DNA of 50,508 bases, taken from positions 1-50,508 of the IMG/VR virus record IMGVR_UViG_3300035698_033129, one strand, 5' to 3'. The DNA comes from a virus. The position numbers were made by a program, and so were the translations under genes. This document shows, piece by piece, positions 25,041 through 34,482 of the stretch (its first letter is position 1; each line of letters begins with the position of its first letter). Under the pieces are notes generated by a model. It had not been told where the DNA came from and did not search any database. It was given only the letters and a program-made list of their open reading frames with translations.

Positions 25041-25844
25041 TTAGGAGGCTTCGGGGAGGATCTGGTTGAGGTCCCGGGAGCTGATGATCAGTTCGGGGAA
25101 CTTCTTTCTTTTCAGCTTGGGGGAGTTGACACTGTAACGAACTTCAGTCTCCTCGAGATAAAATCCTTTGAAGATCTTACGGACCTCCGGACGATCGTTG
25201 AGGCTGAGAATGAAGTCGCCCTGAAGGGCGTCGAGGATCCCCGCCATCTTCTGGAAGTCGGTGGGATCAAAGATGTTTTTGCCGTAGTCCTCTTCACAGT
25301 TGAAATAGGGCGGGTCGATATAGAAAAGGGTGTGCGGCCGGTCGTACTTTTTGAAGATCTTGGCCCAGGGTAGATTTTCGATATTTACCCGGGACAACCT
25401 GAGATGAACCATAGAGAGTTCCTCCTCGATCCGAAGGAGATTCAGCCTGGGTGGAGACGTTGTGGCGGTTCCAAATGTCCGGCCGATCGCTTTGCCGCCG
25501 AAACTGAGTTTCTGCAGGTAGTAAAACCGGCAGGCTCTCTGGATATCGGTCAATGATTCAGCGTTCTGTTTATTGAGCCGGTCGAACTCGTCGCGGCTGA
25601 CCAGCGTCCATTTGAAATAGCGCATGAACTCTTCAAGATGGTTCTGCAGGACACGAAACAGCGTCGAGAGATCCTGGTTGATATCGTTGAGCACTTCAAC
25701 CTTGACCGGATCCTTGCGAAAGAAAACGTGTGCTGCCCCCATAAAGGGTTCGACATAGCAGGCGTGATCGGTTTGATTAATGTAGGTTGACAACTTTTTG
25801 GCTAATTGGCTTTTGCCGCCTAGCCAGGGTAGGAAACCTTTCAT
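25041..25844 (-). CDS. dam: DNA adenine methylase (Dam/D12 class)
   Basis: I choose ATG 25844 (MKGFLPWLGGKS), with GGAG upstream, rather than the frame start at 25868; 267 aa. Motif I PWLGGKSQL and VEPFMGAAHVFF, a DINQDL motif and the catalytic DPPY (IDPPYFNCEEDYG) mark an N6-adenine methyltransferase of the D12 class. It would modify phage DNA against host restriction or affect replication timing. It is the last leftward gene after the tail cluster. The target sequence cannot be read from the protein. Confidence 0.93.
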   Translation of the reverse strand: MKGFLPWLGGKSQLAKKLSTYINQTDHACYVEPFMGAAHVFFRKDPVKVEVLNDINQDLSTLFRVLQNHLEEFMRYFKWTLVSRDEFDRLNKQNAESLTDIQRACRFYYLQKLSFGGKAIGRTFGTATTSPPRLNLLRIEEELSMVHLRLSRVNIENLPWAKIFKKYDRPHTLFYIDPPYFNCEEDYGKNIFDPTDFQKMAGILDALQGDFILSLNDRPEVRKIFKGFYLEETEVRYSVNSPKLKRKKFPELIISSRDLNQILPEAS

Positions 25845-26017
25845 AACTATCTCCATATTATTTAACAATTAGGTTAAGGAATTGGAGGGTGTGGGGTGCT
25901 TCGAGCCTTTAATTTTGCGATTGGAGGGCCTTGAAAATCTTCACACCTTTTCCACATCAAACGGCCAGGTTCATTGATAGGCATGTTCACCATTTTACGA
26001 CCACCAGGTAGGAAACG

Positions 26018-26173
26018 ATGATAAGACTAATCAGATTGATCGCAACAATCCCCTCACTGTTAATTATTGCGATGATCTATATTGTTGCGGTTTATTTTGT
26101 GCCGGACCTGCCAGGTGCTCCCGAAATCAAAAGCTTTGTTGGTGAACATCTGGATTTGGACATACCTGATTAA
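26018..26173 (+). CDS. 51-aa single-helix membrane protein
   Basis: A short rightward frame starts at ATG 26018 behind AGGTAGGAAACG. The product begins MIRLIRLIATIPSLLIIAMI, one membrane helix spanning about residues 4-28, then a short acidic tail (EIKSFVGEHLDLDIPD). It lies on the opposite strand to its late-gene neighbours, like a moron or toxin-sized peptide. The ribosome site and hydrophobic pattern support it; nothing else does. Confidence 0.5.
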   Translation: MIRLIRLIATIPSLLIIAMIYIVAVYFVPDLPGAPEIKSFVGEHLDLDIPD

Positions 26174-26178
26174 GAAGG

Positions 26179-26397
26179 CTAAATGACCCCACCGGCGTTT
26201 GGAGCGGATCCGCTCACCGGGTAGGGGCCTGCAGCTAGCCCTGCCGGAGTTGAGATATTCAAGTCTCCGGATTTGATCAGTTTAATGATCGCCTTGGCCT
26301 GCAGCTCCGAAACGGCGTATTTATCCCCTCCGGATCCTGCTTCCATAGCTGCGACCCATTCAGTAACAAAGGTCTGTTCTCCATCGGTGAGGCTCAT
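26179..26397 (-). CDS. Small hypothetical tail-cluster protein
   Basis: The 72-aa protein is the end of the leftward tail operon, 10 bp after the spike gene. The N-terminal half is helical (LTDGEQTFVTEWVAAMEAG), and the tail is rich in Gly, Pro and Ala. Gene spacing supports it; function is unknown. Confidence 0.55.
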   Translation of the reverse strand: MSLTDGEQTFVTEWVAAMEAGSGGDKYAVSELQAKAIIKLIKSGDLNISTPAGLAAGPYPVSGSAPNAGGVI

Positions 26398-26407
26398 TGC
26401 TCCCTCC

Positions 26408-27376
26408 TTATTTCAGTAAAAATCCCAGCTCTGTTTTAAGCTGTACCAGCATGGCTACGTTGGGACCGGTACCCATGGTGACGATGATCTTCTCAATTAC
26501 ACCGATCAGCGCCTCCAACCAGGCTTTCAAACTGGTGATGCTATTCTCGCAGACAATCAGGCCGGTGATATCGACGCCAATCTCCCCGATCTGGTTGCCG
26601 GCAATGAATTCGCCCGCCAGCAGATCAACCAGGTAATTACCCAGAATCACCTTGATATCAGCACCGGTACCAATGATCTGTGCGAGCTCTTTACCAATGG
26701 TTTGCGCATGATTGGCAAGGGAGGTCTGGCTGCTGTCCCCGATCGATGTCAGCTGCAGGTTAGTTGCCGCCTGCAGGATCAGTGCGCCCAAGGCTTCGAG
26801 TGTTTTGGTGCCGCCGATCTCCTCGGTGTCGTCGCCGTCGACCGTTTTATGGCTTTGTCCGTACTCCTCCAGATTGTCATCGGCTGAGATCTCGCGGTCC
26901 ATGGAGTCGTCGGTAATCTTACCACTGGTCGTACGGTCCCAATTGCCATCCCTATCAGCTCGTTGATGAATCCCTTTTGAATGCTGCCAGAGCTGTTCGC
27001 CTGGTTCCAGATTCGGCAGGGACAACCCCAGGGGCAGGATGGATTGGATATAAGGATGCCCGGGGGAACCGTACCTGAAACAGATCACCACTCTCGTCCC
27101 TACTTTCGGAAAACCAAACTGGCCCGATTCATCACCCGCCATCATCGCAGGCAATGTTAAAGCCTCCATGACCGGATGATCGGTATCGTCGCTGCCATCC
27201 TCTTTTAAGAGCTGGATATCCACCGCAAAGTAGGGGCGAAATTCATCGGTGGCGGTGCCCTCGGATTCTTCAGGCGGATCCGATATCGACACAATTCGTC
27301 CGTCCCAGGGCAGGTGATAATTGCCGCGAAACTCCGGAAAAATCCGGTAAAATATTTTTTTCAGTTCTTTAACCAT
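26408..27376 (-). CDS. Baseplate spike protein (gpV / Mu gp45-like)
   Basis: The 322-aa protein has an N-terminal OB-fold-like domain (about 20-125: GRIVSISDPPEES, FGFPKVGTRVVICFRYG, HPYIQSIL), as in the membrane-piercing spikes of contractile tails. A repetitive middle follows with Asp- and Gly-rich beta-helix character (about 140-290). The last part is helical. The FGFPKVGTRV motif is typical of gpV/VgrG-type OB domains. It overlaps the hub gene by 16 bp. Confidence 0.72.
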   Translation of the reverse strand: MVKELKKIFYRIFPEFRGNYHLPWDGRIVSISDPPEESEGTATDEFRPYFAVDIQLLKEDGSDDTDHPVMEALTLPAMMAGDESGQFGFPKVGTRVVICFRYGSPGHPYIQSILPLGLSLPNLEPGEQLWQHSKGIHQRADRDGNWDRTTSGKITDDSMDREISADDNLEEYGQSHKTVDGDDTEEIGGTKTLEALGALILQAATNLQLTSIGDSSQTSLANHAQTIGKELAQIIGTGADIKVILGNYLVDLLAGEFIAGNQIGEIGVDITGLIVCENSITSLKAWLEALIGVIEKIIVTMGTGPNVAMLVQLKTELGFLLK

Positions 27377-28065
27377 CGCAGCCTCATGTTGTTGCCCATA
27401 ATCTCCAGCTGCTCGACGATCAAACTGTCCTGAATCAGGGTACCAGGTTGCAGGGCTGGAATCACCGGAATTACAAAAGAGCGATCATCCGGCCTTTGGT
27501 CGGTGATAATCCTGGGATCGATATCAACCGGATCCCGATCGGCAAAAGGACTGTCGTCCCAACTCCCCCAGAATATGGTGCCGTCGGGCAGCTGGGTCCA
27601 GATCCCCCGGGTCACACCCCAGATCTCAAACCGCTCGATCGCTCCCCGGGCAGTATCCATGTTGTAGAAATTGGGGATCCGGCTGTTCATGTAGGCAGCA
27701 TTTTGGGGATAGACAAACTTCAGACCGGTGAGGTCTGCGATCTGTTTAAGCAGATCCTTGGCTGTCAGATGGCGAAGCGAAAACAGGGCAGGCGTGTCCA
27801 GCACACTCGAAAGCGACCGACAGATGATCTGCATCTGTCCGGATCCGGACGCCTGGCCCAGATAAACCTTACCCAAAAACCTTGGATAAAGCTGGTCGGT
27901 AGCGTAGCCCTGCCGGTATTCAACCAGCCCGGACAGATCCGGGACCTGGTCCCCGATCCGGATCAGATAACTGGCCCGACCAAATCCTTTAAGCTCCAGG
28001 GTGGTGGTGCCCGAAATGATTGGAAAGGGCGTTGCGCCGATAAGCAGTTGGGTTTCGAGTTTCAT
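27361..28065 (-). CDS. Baseplate hub protein (gpD-like, short)
   Basis: The 234-aa protein carries a beta-rich start and the segment RHLTAKDLLKQIADLTGLKF, a motif found in contractile-tail hub proteins (P2 gpD, Mu gpP, T4 gp27). It is shorter than gpD and lies between the 188-aa gene and the spike, the usual hub position. It is probably the hub on which the spike sits. Function is inferred from this motif and position. Confidence 0.6.
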   Translation of the reverse strand: MKLETQLLIGATPFPIISGTTTLELKGFGRASYLIRIGDQVPDLSGLVEYRQGYATDQLYPRFLGKVYLGQASGSGQMQIICRSLSSVLDTPALFSLRHLTAKDLLKQIADLTGLKFVYPQNAAYMNSRIPNFYNMDTARGAIERFEIWGVTRGIWTQLPDGTIFWGSWDDSPFADRDPVDIDPRIITDQRPDDRSFVIPVIPALQPGTLIQDSLIVEQLEIMGNNMRLRWLKN

Positions 28066-28628
28066 TTGAAAAACATATCCTTGCTGACATCGTTAAGCTT
28101 TGAGAGGATCTCTTCAAACATGCCTGCCTGGCCGGTGGTTGAACTCAGGTCAACCAGGTCATCAGATTCAGAAGTGACAGATCCGGTGCCCGCAAGTTGA
28201 CTTGTAGCGGCTGTTGAAAGCGTTTTTCTCTCCTCGACAATCTCCGGATCCGAGCGTTCCTGCTTCATGGTCAACGTGATATTGTAAACCTTTTGCTGAC
28301 CGTCCGGGGCGCTCCTGATATCATCGATAAATTTAACCTGGTTCACACCGAATGTGTTCAGCTCCGGGTGAATGATATCGTACACCACAGGAGAGCTGTC
28401 CTTTGTCGCATGGAAAATCTCGGTCAGGGCCTTGAACGCGTCGATATCTCCAAATCTGATGAGCAGGGTGATGGTGATCAACACGGCTTTAAAACCGTCA
28501 AAGGATTCGGCGGTACTGTTGGAATCGCCGCTCTGATCCTCGGACTTGATACCGCCAGTCCAGGTCAGTTTGTGATTGAAACCCGGTAGCAGCTTGCTCT
28601 CAGATGTGTTGTTCAGCAAAATTTTCAT
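28062..28628 (-). CDS. Tail/baseplate protein, unknown family
   Basis: The 188-aa protein is beta-strand rich in residues 10-150 (FDGFKAVLITITLLIRF, QQKVYNITLTMKQERSD) with a Ser/Thr-rich helical tail. It overlaps both neighbours by 4 bp between the 315-aa protein and the hub. The fold pattern resembles small baseplate or tail-terminator proteins. No family is recognised. Confidence 0.65.
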   Translation of the reverse strand: MKILLNNTSESKLLPGFNHKLTWTGGIKSEDQSGDSNSTAESFDGFKAVLITITLLIRFGDIDAFKALTEIFHATKDSSPVVYDIIHPELNTFGVNQVKFIDDIRSAPDGQQKVYNITLTMKQERSDPEIVEERKTLSTAATSQLAGTGSVTSESDDLVDLSSTTGQAGMFEEILSKLNDVSKDMFFK

Positions 28629-29572
28629 AACTGCAGAATCTCCTTCAGCGACGACAACCCGGGATAAGGTGCGACGATGGACAACCCGGCTGAAAATGAG
28701 AGCTCGTGTCCGGCCCCGCCAGTGGCAGATTTCAATTCGGACTTCACCCCTTGACTGCCCAGGGACTTTGCGTACATGGAGTAAACCCCGGCATTTTCCA
28801 GCCCACCGGCAAACATGGCAGCTGAATCATCGAGATTACTCCGGAGGCTGGAAGTCTGGCTTTTTTTCTTGGCAATCAGGCCTGCAACATCATCGAAAAT
28901 ATTCTCGGCTCCTTTGGAATACCCCTCGATCATTCCCAGACCGGAGAGTAAAGATTGTTCCAACTGAGCCGCCTGCCTAAAATCCCTGATGCTCCATGAG
29001 CTCCAATCCGGTAATCGCGATCCCTGCTTGCGAACAAACCGGACCTGCTCCAACTCCATGGCCTGGTTGATTCGCCGCAGGACAAACCGGAACTCCTTCA
29101 GTGAAAAAAGAGCGTTTAAAGATGAAAGGGTCGACGCAAAAATTGAAGGCGACGGGGCCCCAACCAAAACCGAGATGATCTCGACCTCGGTGGCACTGCT
29201 GAAAACCGGTCGCTGCTTGTCTCCCATGTCGTCAAACTCCCGGCAAATCACGTCGATACAATTGGGAAAAGAGAGACTACGAAACACGCCTGTACCCTGA
29301 CCGACTCCCGGGATAAATGGATGGGCAATGATCTTGTAACCGCCGGCCGAAAAGACATCGTTGATCAGATCCTTGACTTGAGAAACCAACAGCTGTGAAG
29401 CCGCGGCAGCTGGATCCACATTCTGGCTATAAAACGTCCCTGCCAAAGATGCCGCCGTCTCCGCCAATCCCAAAACAGTATCGGCGGTCCCTGCCAGGTT
29501 ACCCAAACCGGAAACAGCCGACCCCAATTGCGCCGGCGGAACAAGCCCAAATCGTTTCTGCCAGATTGTCAT
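28625..29572 (-). CDS. Unknown tail/baseplate protein, 315 aa
   Basis: Residues 15-70 are Ala/Gly-rich and helical (LGLAETAASLAGTF), followed by a compact domain with AHPFIPGVGQGTGVF and FPNCIDVICREFDD, then helices with Gln- and Arg-rich faces. It takes the position held by the DNA-circulation/N-type protein in Mu-like phages, upstream of hub and spike, but I see no convincing motif. It overlaps its neighbours by 1-4 bp, so it belongs to the tail operon. Confidence 0.65.
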   Translation of the reverse strand: MTIWQKRFGLVPPAQLGSAVSGLGNLAGTADTVLGLAETAASLAGTFYSQNVDPAAAASQLLVSQVKDLINDVFSAGGYKIIAHPFIPGVGQGTGVFRSLSFPNCIDVICREFDDMGDKQRPVFSSATEVEIISVLVGAPSPSIFASTLSSLNALFSLKEFRFVLRRINQAMELEQVRFVRKQGSRLPDWSSWSIRDFRQAAQLEQSLLSGLGMIEGYSKGAENIFDDVAGLIAKKKSQTSSLRSNLDDSAAMFAGGLENAGVYSMYAKSLGSQGVKSELKSATGGAGHELSFSAGLSIVAPYPGLSSLKEILQL

Positions 29573-30030
29573 TATTCTTCAACGTATTTCGGGTATTTTG
29601 CTTTCACCGCCAGGCAGTCGACATAATACTGCTGCTCCTGGGCCAGACCTTCGGCCTGCATGTCGGGATCCTCGGAATGTTGTTTCGCCCGGGCATCATT
29701 AAGTATCATCGGATCCGGATATTCCATCTGCCTGAACCAGGCATAATTCGGGCTGGGTGTTGTCTGGGCAGCTAGTTTTTCATTTTCTGCTGTAACTTCC
29801 GCTTCGATCCTGGCCTCTTCGGCTGCTTCCTGCTGTTCTTCTTGTTGGGTTTTATCAACGAATTCCCATTCTTCACTGGTCTTTGCCAATTCCAAGGCCC
29901 AGGATTGAGCCTCAAATGGGAAGTTTTCGCCATCGCAGTGACGTTGCCATTGGTCTGCAGCTTTTTGGATCTCGGCTTCGATTGCGGCTTGGCTGTCAAA
30001 GTCTGGATATGTGTCTTTGTATATTTTCAT
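29572..30030 (-). CDS. Tail fibre assembly-like protein
   Basis: The 152-aa protein follows the tail fibre gene with a 4-bp overlap, the place of Tfa chaperones. It is helical and acidic with a coiled coil (about 62-90: QQEEQQEAAEEARIEAEVTAENE). The sequence is not clearly of the Tfa family, so the call rests on position and size. Confidence 0.5.
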   Translation of the reverse strand: MKIYKDTYPDFDSQAAIEAEIQKAADQWQRHCDGENFPFEAQSWALELAKTSEEWEFVDKTQQEEQQEAAEEARIEAEVTAENEKLAAQTTPSPNYAWFRQMEYPDPMILNDARAKQHSEDPDMQAEGLAQEQQYYVDCLAVKAKYPKYVEE

Positions 30031-32672
30031 GGTAGTGTATAGATAAAGCTTTGAATTGATTTTGCGCGGGTTTCCTTTGCCACCCTTGGGGCTCCATAGG
30101 GTGCTTCTGAAACTCTCGCAAAAGAGTCTGTTCTGAGATAATACCCCCCTGGCGAAGCTTCTCTAAAATTATTGCTACCTCCGCCAAACGTATGGGTTCC
30201 ATCGGACGTAAGACTTGTATCCCCGGCGAGTGCATTTGCTGAAAATCTTAGGGCATAAGGCTGAAAGGCATCCTCTTGTAAACTAATTCCCGAATTACCC
30301 CCCATATCAACAGTCAAATCTCCGACTGCATTGACATTGACAGCCAGACCGGTTTCTGAATCAAACAGAAAGATACTGCCGGCACTGATAGCACCGACAA
30401 TCGTTGTTTTCTTGGTTCCACTGCCTGGCCCAGGGATTCCAAGTCCGGCATCATAGACACGAGCTCCGAATCTGAACTTTTTCCGGTCAGCTGCAGAGAG
30501 CCCGGAGATCTCGTTGGTACCAGCCGATGCATAGTTGCCATTTGTGACAGTTTCAGATCCGGACGGGCTGGTTCTGTCATGCATATTAGGATCATTGTCT
30601 GCTGTAGCTCCGGGACCTTTTGCAATTCGGGTAAACCTTCCAGCAGGATCATCCAGATAGACTTTTTCATACAGTGCCCCAAAAGGGTTATGTATCGGTG
30701 AAATCTCCAGCAATTCATTCCCTTTATAAAACCGCCAAAGATCAAGAAATCGGCACATATCCTCATTGACACCGACTCTCTCAATCGCTTCATAACTGTA
30801 CCCGTTATTCAACAGAAAATAGGGATTCTTAAGAAGCGTTGGAGATTCGTATGTCTGAGGAATACCACCCCTGAATATCTGCAGCCCGTTGACCCAGACC
30901 CGGTTTCCATACCCCTGGTTTTTGACAAACCGTTGATCCTCTTCATCTACCAAAGATGAGAGTTCATCAAAGGTTTTATCCACCCAGAAATCACAGAGGC
31001 AATCGTTACCGGTCATAAAAATCGGAAATGGAACACCGCCGCCCTGGTCACCCAGGGGAATAGTCGCTTCGGTTTTCCTGGAGACGGTTATCTTCAAGCG
31101 GTCTTTATCAAACAAGATCTTGTCGGTTGGACTGTCCATGCCCACAATCAGGATATCATCTCCATCGTTGACAGGGACTACAGCACTGGATTTTGATTTC
31201 AGATTCTGTGCAGCATGATCCCACCGGGCTGTGGCTCCTCCAACCCTGGTCTGGGAAAGCGAACCCAGGGCATGATCGTATTTCGGTGTCAGGACTTCAA
31301 TTTTACCCTGAGTACCAAGATCGGTATCCAGGTTATTGATCTGCCGGAAATCGGCCAACATTGAGACAATAATCTGCTCGCTGATGGTGCGCTCGATTTC
31401 GCCGATCTTTTCAACGTAGTGTTGTTTTCCGTTGTCGTCGACGTTGTCGGCCAGGACCTGGTCGGTGACATGGATTTCAATATAAGGGGCGATGGTGTTG
31501 AAATCGCCCTGGACGTGGACATCGATGTAAACATTGTCGGTTCTGGTGTCTGCCCCGGGAGGAGCGATCGCATCCACGGCAGTGCCGATGTTGTTATAAT
31601 CAGCCAAGTGCCCCTGGTAAGTTGAAACCAATTCTTCCAGGCGGATCCCCTCCTGGAAGGCTTCGCCTGCTTCGATTTGGAAATCGTTAAACCTGCAGGT
31701 CTTGATGGCGTCAATGTTATAGATGACTCCGTTGTCCAGTCCCTCCAGGCCGAACTTGCAGACATCGGAATAATCACAGCCGCCAACAACGTCCGGAGCA
31801 TCCAGTTTCAGTTCAAACTTGGTCCACTCCACCTGATTGACCAGGTTCCATTGATCACGGTTCGCCAGACTGTCTTCAATGTAGAAAACCACATTTGTGG
31901 CCGAATCACCGATCAGATCGATGATCAATCCGTTTTTTCCGCTCCAGTCCCTCGGAGCCGTTGAGACATCTTTTGTCAGGACCGCATCTTCAATTTGTCC
32001 GGAGATTTTCAGGGAGTTGGCTCCTTCAGTTTTAACCGCAGCATCGAGTTCCACTAGGCCGCTGCCACCCGAAAGTGTCCAGCCTGCTACTGACTCACAA
32101 TCGTCTTCAACATGGGGGGGGATAGCCGTGACCTTGAAGGCATCGTTCAAAAAAGCTGCTCTGCCGTACAACGCTCGGTTGGTTTTTTTTTGCTCGGTTT
32201 CACCGGTTTCAAATCGCTCGGTGAAATCCAGCTGCCAGGTTTCCGCCGGCACTACGATTCCGGTCAGTGCCTGGGCTCCTGAATATGGAAATATCAGGTT
32301 GCGAGTAAAGTTGTTCCCGGTCTGTTCGCCCGTGGTCTGTTTTTTATATTGTGGCGTGGTGTGGGTGATCGCAAACAGGACACCCTCTGCCGTATACCAG
32401 CCGATCCAGGTGAAGGTGAAATCTCCCACGCTGGAGTCCAGCAGGGTGGAGTAGACCACCGAATTGGGATTGATGAAACCGGCTGCGGTTAAAGCTGCCG
32501 TATGCACCAGGTACTGGGCATCGGGTTCGACGTCGGCCTGATCGGGTGTGGTCGGATTCTCTCCGCCCACATCGATGTTGAAAAACTTCAGAGTTGCGAT
32601 AACCAGATTCTCTTCTGCAGCCTGTTTCTGGGCAATGGCGGTTTCGCCTGCTGATGTGATGATTGATGGCAT
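30027..32672 (-). CDS. Tail fibre protein (gpH-like N terminus, CBM-like insert)
   Basis: The 881-aa receptor-binding fibre has three regions. Residues 1-165 match the phage tail-collar/gpH N-terminal domain (SAGETAIAQKQAAEENL, FNIDVGGENPTTPDQ, FTWIGWYTAEG) that attaches to the baseplate. Residues about 192-335 look like a beta-jelly-roll carbohydrate-binding module (GWTLSGGSG, LKISGQIEDAV, WTKFELKLDAPD). The C-terminal 500 residues are beta-rich, with Gly-rich turns near the end. A host-surface glycan receptor is plausible. It starts 1 bp after the tail protein I stop. Confidence 0.85.
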   Translation of the reverse strand: MPSIITSAGETAIAQKQAAEENLVIATLKFFNIDVGGENPTTPDQADVEPDAQYLVHTAALTAAGFINPNSVVYSTLLDSSVGDFTFTWIGWYTAEGVLFAITHTTPQYKKQTTGEQTGNNFTRNLIFPYSGAQALTGIVVPAETWQLDFTERFETGETEQKKTNRALYGRAAFLNDAFKVTAIPPHVEDDCESVAGWTLSGGSGLVELDAAVKTEGANSLKISGQIEDAVLTKDVSTAPRDWSGKNGLIIDLIGDSATNVVFYIEDSLANRDQWNLVNQVEWTKFELKLDAPDVVGGCDYSDVCKFGLEGLDNGVIYNIDAIKTCRFNDFQIEAGEAFQEGIRLEELVSTYQGHLADYNNIGTAVDAIAPPGADTRTDNVYIDVHVQGDFNTIAPYIEIHVTDQVLADNVDDNGKQHYVEKIGEIERTISEQIIVSMLADFRQINNLDTDLGTQGKIEVLTPKYDHALGSLSQTRVGGATARWDHAAQNLKSKSSAVVPVNDGDDILIVGMDSPTDKILFDKDRLKITVSRKTEATIPLGDQGGGVPFPIFMTGNDCLCDFWVDKTFDELSSLVDEEDQRFVKNQGYGNRVWVNGLQIFRGGIPQTYESPTLLKNPYFLLNNGYSYEAIERVGVNEDMCRFLDLWRFYKGNELLEISPIHNPFGALYEKVYLDDPAGRFTRIAKGPGATADNDPNMHDRTSPSGSETVTNGNYASAGTNEISGLSAADRKKFRFGARVYDAGLGIPGPGSGTKKTTIVGAISAGSIFLFDSETGLAVNVNAVGDLTVDMGGNSGISLQEDAFQPYALRFSANALAGDTSLTSDGTHTFGGGSNNFREASPGGYYLRTDSFARVSEAPYGAPRVAKETRAKSIQSFIYTLP

Positions 32673-32673
32673 T

Positions 32674-33294
32674 TTAGACGCTCGCTATTTCGGTTTGTTG
32701 GTCATGCGCGATCAGTCCGATCGGCAGGTTCAGATTCACTGTCTCTTCAGCTGAAAAGATCTGGTTCGGTATGGCACTTTCGGTCTCCTGATTGTGGTCC
32801 ACCGGAGCTGTGGGCAGAATGATCCAAGCGGATTCATTGACTGTCTGGGAATAACGCCTGCAGGTCATCCCGTATTCCTGAAAGATCTTCAACAGCAGAT
32901 CCTGGTCCTCGGTGATTCCCCCCTGGGGCAATTCGATCGTGACCACATCCGGATCCACTTGGGGGAGTCTTTCCAGGATCAGAAACTCAGGCACCCCAAA
33001 GCGGTTCAGTATGTCCTCCAACCCGTTGATCAAGCCCGCACTCTGCAGGTTCTCAATGGCGTTTTTAACCCGGCTGCGGTACAGGTCGATATCTTCGCTG
33101 GGAAATCTTCCAACCCTTCTGCCCCATCCATGAACCGTCAAAGCCAGGGGATGACAGTTTTCAATATCCCGCTGTTTGAGGGGCAGCTGCAGCCAGGTCT
33201 CAACCTTGGACCAGAAAGCCAGACAGGCCTTCGCCAGCTTGACGATCTCCAGCCCGTTGAGCCAGGTTTTCAGTTCGGACGTTATATCGATCAT
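32674..33294 (-). CDS. Tail protein I (gpI-like)
   Basis: The 206-aa protein has the gpI pattern: VETWLQLPLKQRDIENCHPLALTV-type start, GRFPSEDIDLYRSRVKNAI, and LINGLEDILNRFGV at about 90-105, characteristic of phage tail protein I of the HP1/P2 baseplate wedge. It overlaps baseplate J by 4 bp and precedes the fibre gene, the order J-I-H known from P2. It helps attach fibres to the wedge. Confidence 0.82.
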   Translation of the reverse strand: MIDITSELKTWLNGLEIVKLAKACLAFWSKVETWLQLPLKQRDIENCHPLALTVHGWGRRVGRFPSEDIDLYRSRVKNAIENLQSAGLINGLEDILNRFGVPEFLILERLPQVDPDVVTIELPQGGITEDQDLLLKIFQEYGMTCRRYSQTVNESAWIILPTAPVDHNQETESAIPNQIFSAEETVNLNLPIGLIAHDQQTEIASV

Positions 33295-34481
33295 AAGACA
33301 GTCACCACAGGATCCCCGTTAATCCGGGCGATATTCATATCCATGACAATATCTGCGGTCGGGGAGTTCCACTTCAGGGAATAAGCGTGTCCCACCTCCC
33401 GGTGAATATCCCGTCCGAGATTGGAGATGGAAAACACCGAAAAGGGCTTTGTCCGGGTGACATCCGGATAAGCAGCGCTGCCCCTGAAAGCTGCCAGGAT
33501 CACGTTTTTGACATCGGTTTCAAGTTGGGTCTTCTCTTCTGCGGTCAGGTTGGCCACTGGTGTCACCTCGACGTCAACGGACTTGTTCAGCCCGGGCATG
33601 GCAAAACAGAGCAGGTCGTCATTGTGGCCATGGTTGCCATCATCATTAATATGAGTGTTGATGCCGTCGATAAACACCTGGGCGGGCTCTCCCACATCCA
33701 ACAGAATATAGGCGTTCGCAGTATAAGGACCCCTGGGGGCTGTGTGATCGAAATAGATGTCGTCCGGATCCACACCGCTGAATTTTGAGATAATTGACCT
33801 GTAAGCGGCATCTGTATGCATGGATGATTGCTCTAATATGACATTGCGGGTGCGGTCTCTGAGACTATCATCACTTTCAATATCCGCCCCGGGCTGGGTG
33901 AGCCAATCGGATTCATTTTGCACCTGGGTGATGCCTGGGACCGCTGACGATAAAACCGCATAATACCCCGCCTGCAGGTTGTAAGCTTCGCCAACGGCCG
34001 CAGCAATCACCGGAACCCTGACCGAGAGCTCCCCATCCAGGATTGTGCCCTCAGCGGTTGTGCTGACCTGGTAGACAACCCCGTCGATCTCAACCGACGA
34101 GACAACGGTTCCGACGGCAACAGGCAGATCCCCGACCGACTGCTCCCGGGTAAATGTGATCAATCCCTCTGCCTCCGATGCCGGTTTGCGGGTCAGGCCC
34201 CTGGACCAGGCAATGATCTCCAGCAGCGTGCCTGTGGCCCATTTCAAAAAGAGATTGGGCATCACCGAATTGATCATAAAGATGATCAGCCACAAGGCGG
34301 GTTTGGTGACAATCGCCGCCAGCAATATGAAAAAAGGGGAATATTCAGACGTATTGGCGATGCTGGAGCCCTGGGCCTTCAACTCGTCATGAAAATGCTG
34401 GGTCAACGCCTCTGCGGTGGTGGGAACCCCTTCATCGGCGACAATCTGATCGATGATCTCTTTGGCTTCTTGGTTGCTCAT
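33291..34481 (-). CDS. Baseplate assembly protein J (gpJ-like)
   Basis: The 396-aa protein has the baseplate J signature: an N-terminal helical region, a beta domain at about 100-190 (GLITFTREQSVGDLPVAVGTVV), GAYNLQAG-like spacing, and the conserved ESDDSLRDRTRN. The FNAY/TANAYILLDV region follows. J forms the wedge ring of contractile tails together with W and I. Neighbours W and I lie either side, as in P2 and HP1. Confidence 0.9.
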   Translation of the reverse strand: MSNQEAKEIIDQIVADEGVPTTAEALTQHFHDELKAQGSSIANTSEYSPFFILLAAIVTKPALWLIIFMINSVMPNLFLKWATGTLLEIIAWSRGLTRKPASEAEGLITFTREQSVGDLPVAVGTVVSSVEIDGVVYQVSTTAEGTILDGELSVRVPVIAAAVGEAYNLQAGYYAVLSSAVPGITQVQNESDWLTQPGADIESDDSLRDRTRNVILEQSSMHTDAAYRSIISKFSGVDPDDIYFDHTAPRGPYTANAYILLDVGEPAQVFIDGINTHINDDGNHGHNDDLLCFAMPGLNKSVDVEVTPVANLTAEEKTQLETDVKNVILAAFRGSAAYPDVTRTKPFSVFSISNLGRDIHREVGHAYSLKWNSPTADIVMDMNIARINGDPVVTVL

Positions 34482-34482
34482 A

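Noticed and set aside
31419-32454. Rightward frames inside the tail fibre gene
   Set aside because: They are antisense shadows with no ribosome sites or protein-like patterns.
30027-32672. Diversity-generating retroelement in the tail fibre
   Set aside because: No reverse transcriptase gene and no template/variable repeat pair were seen near the fibre.
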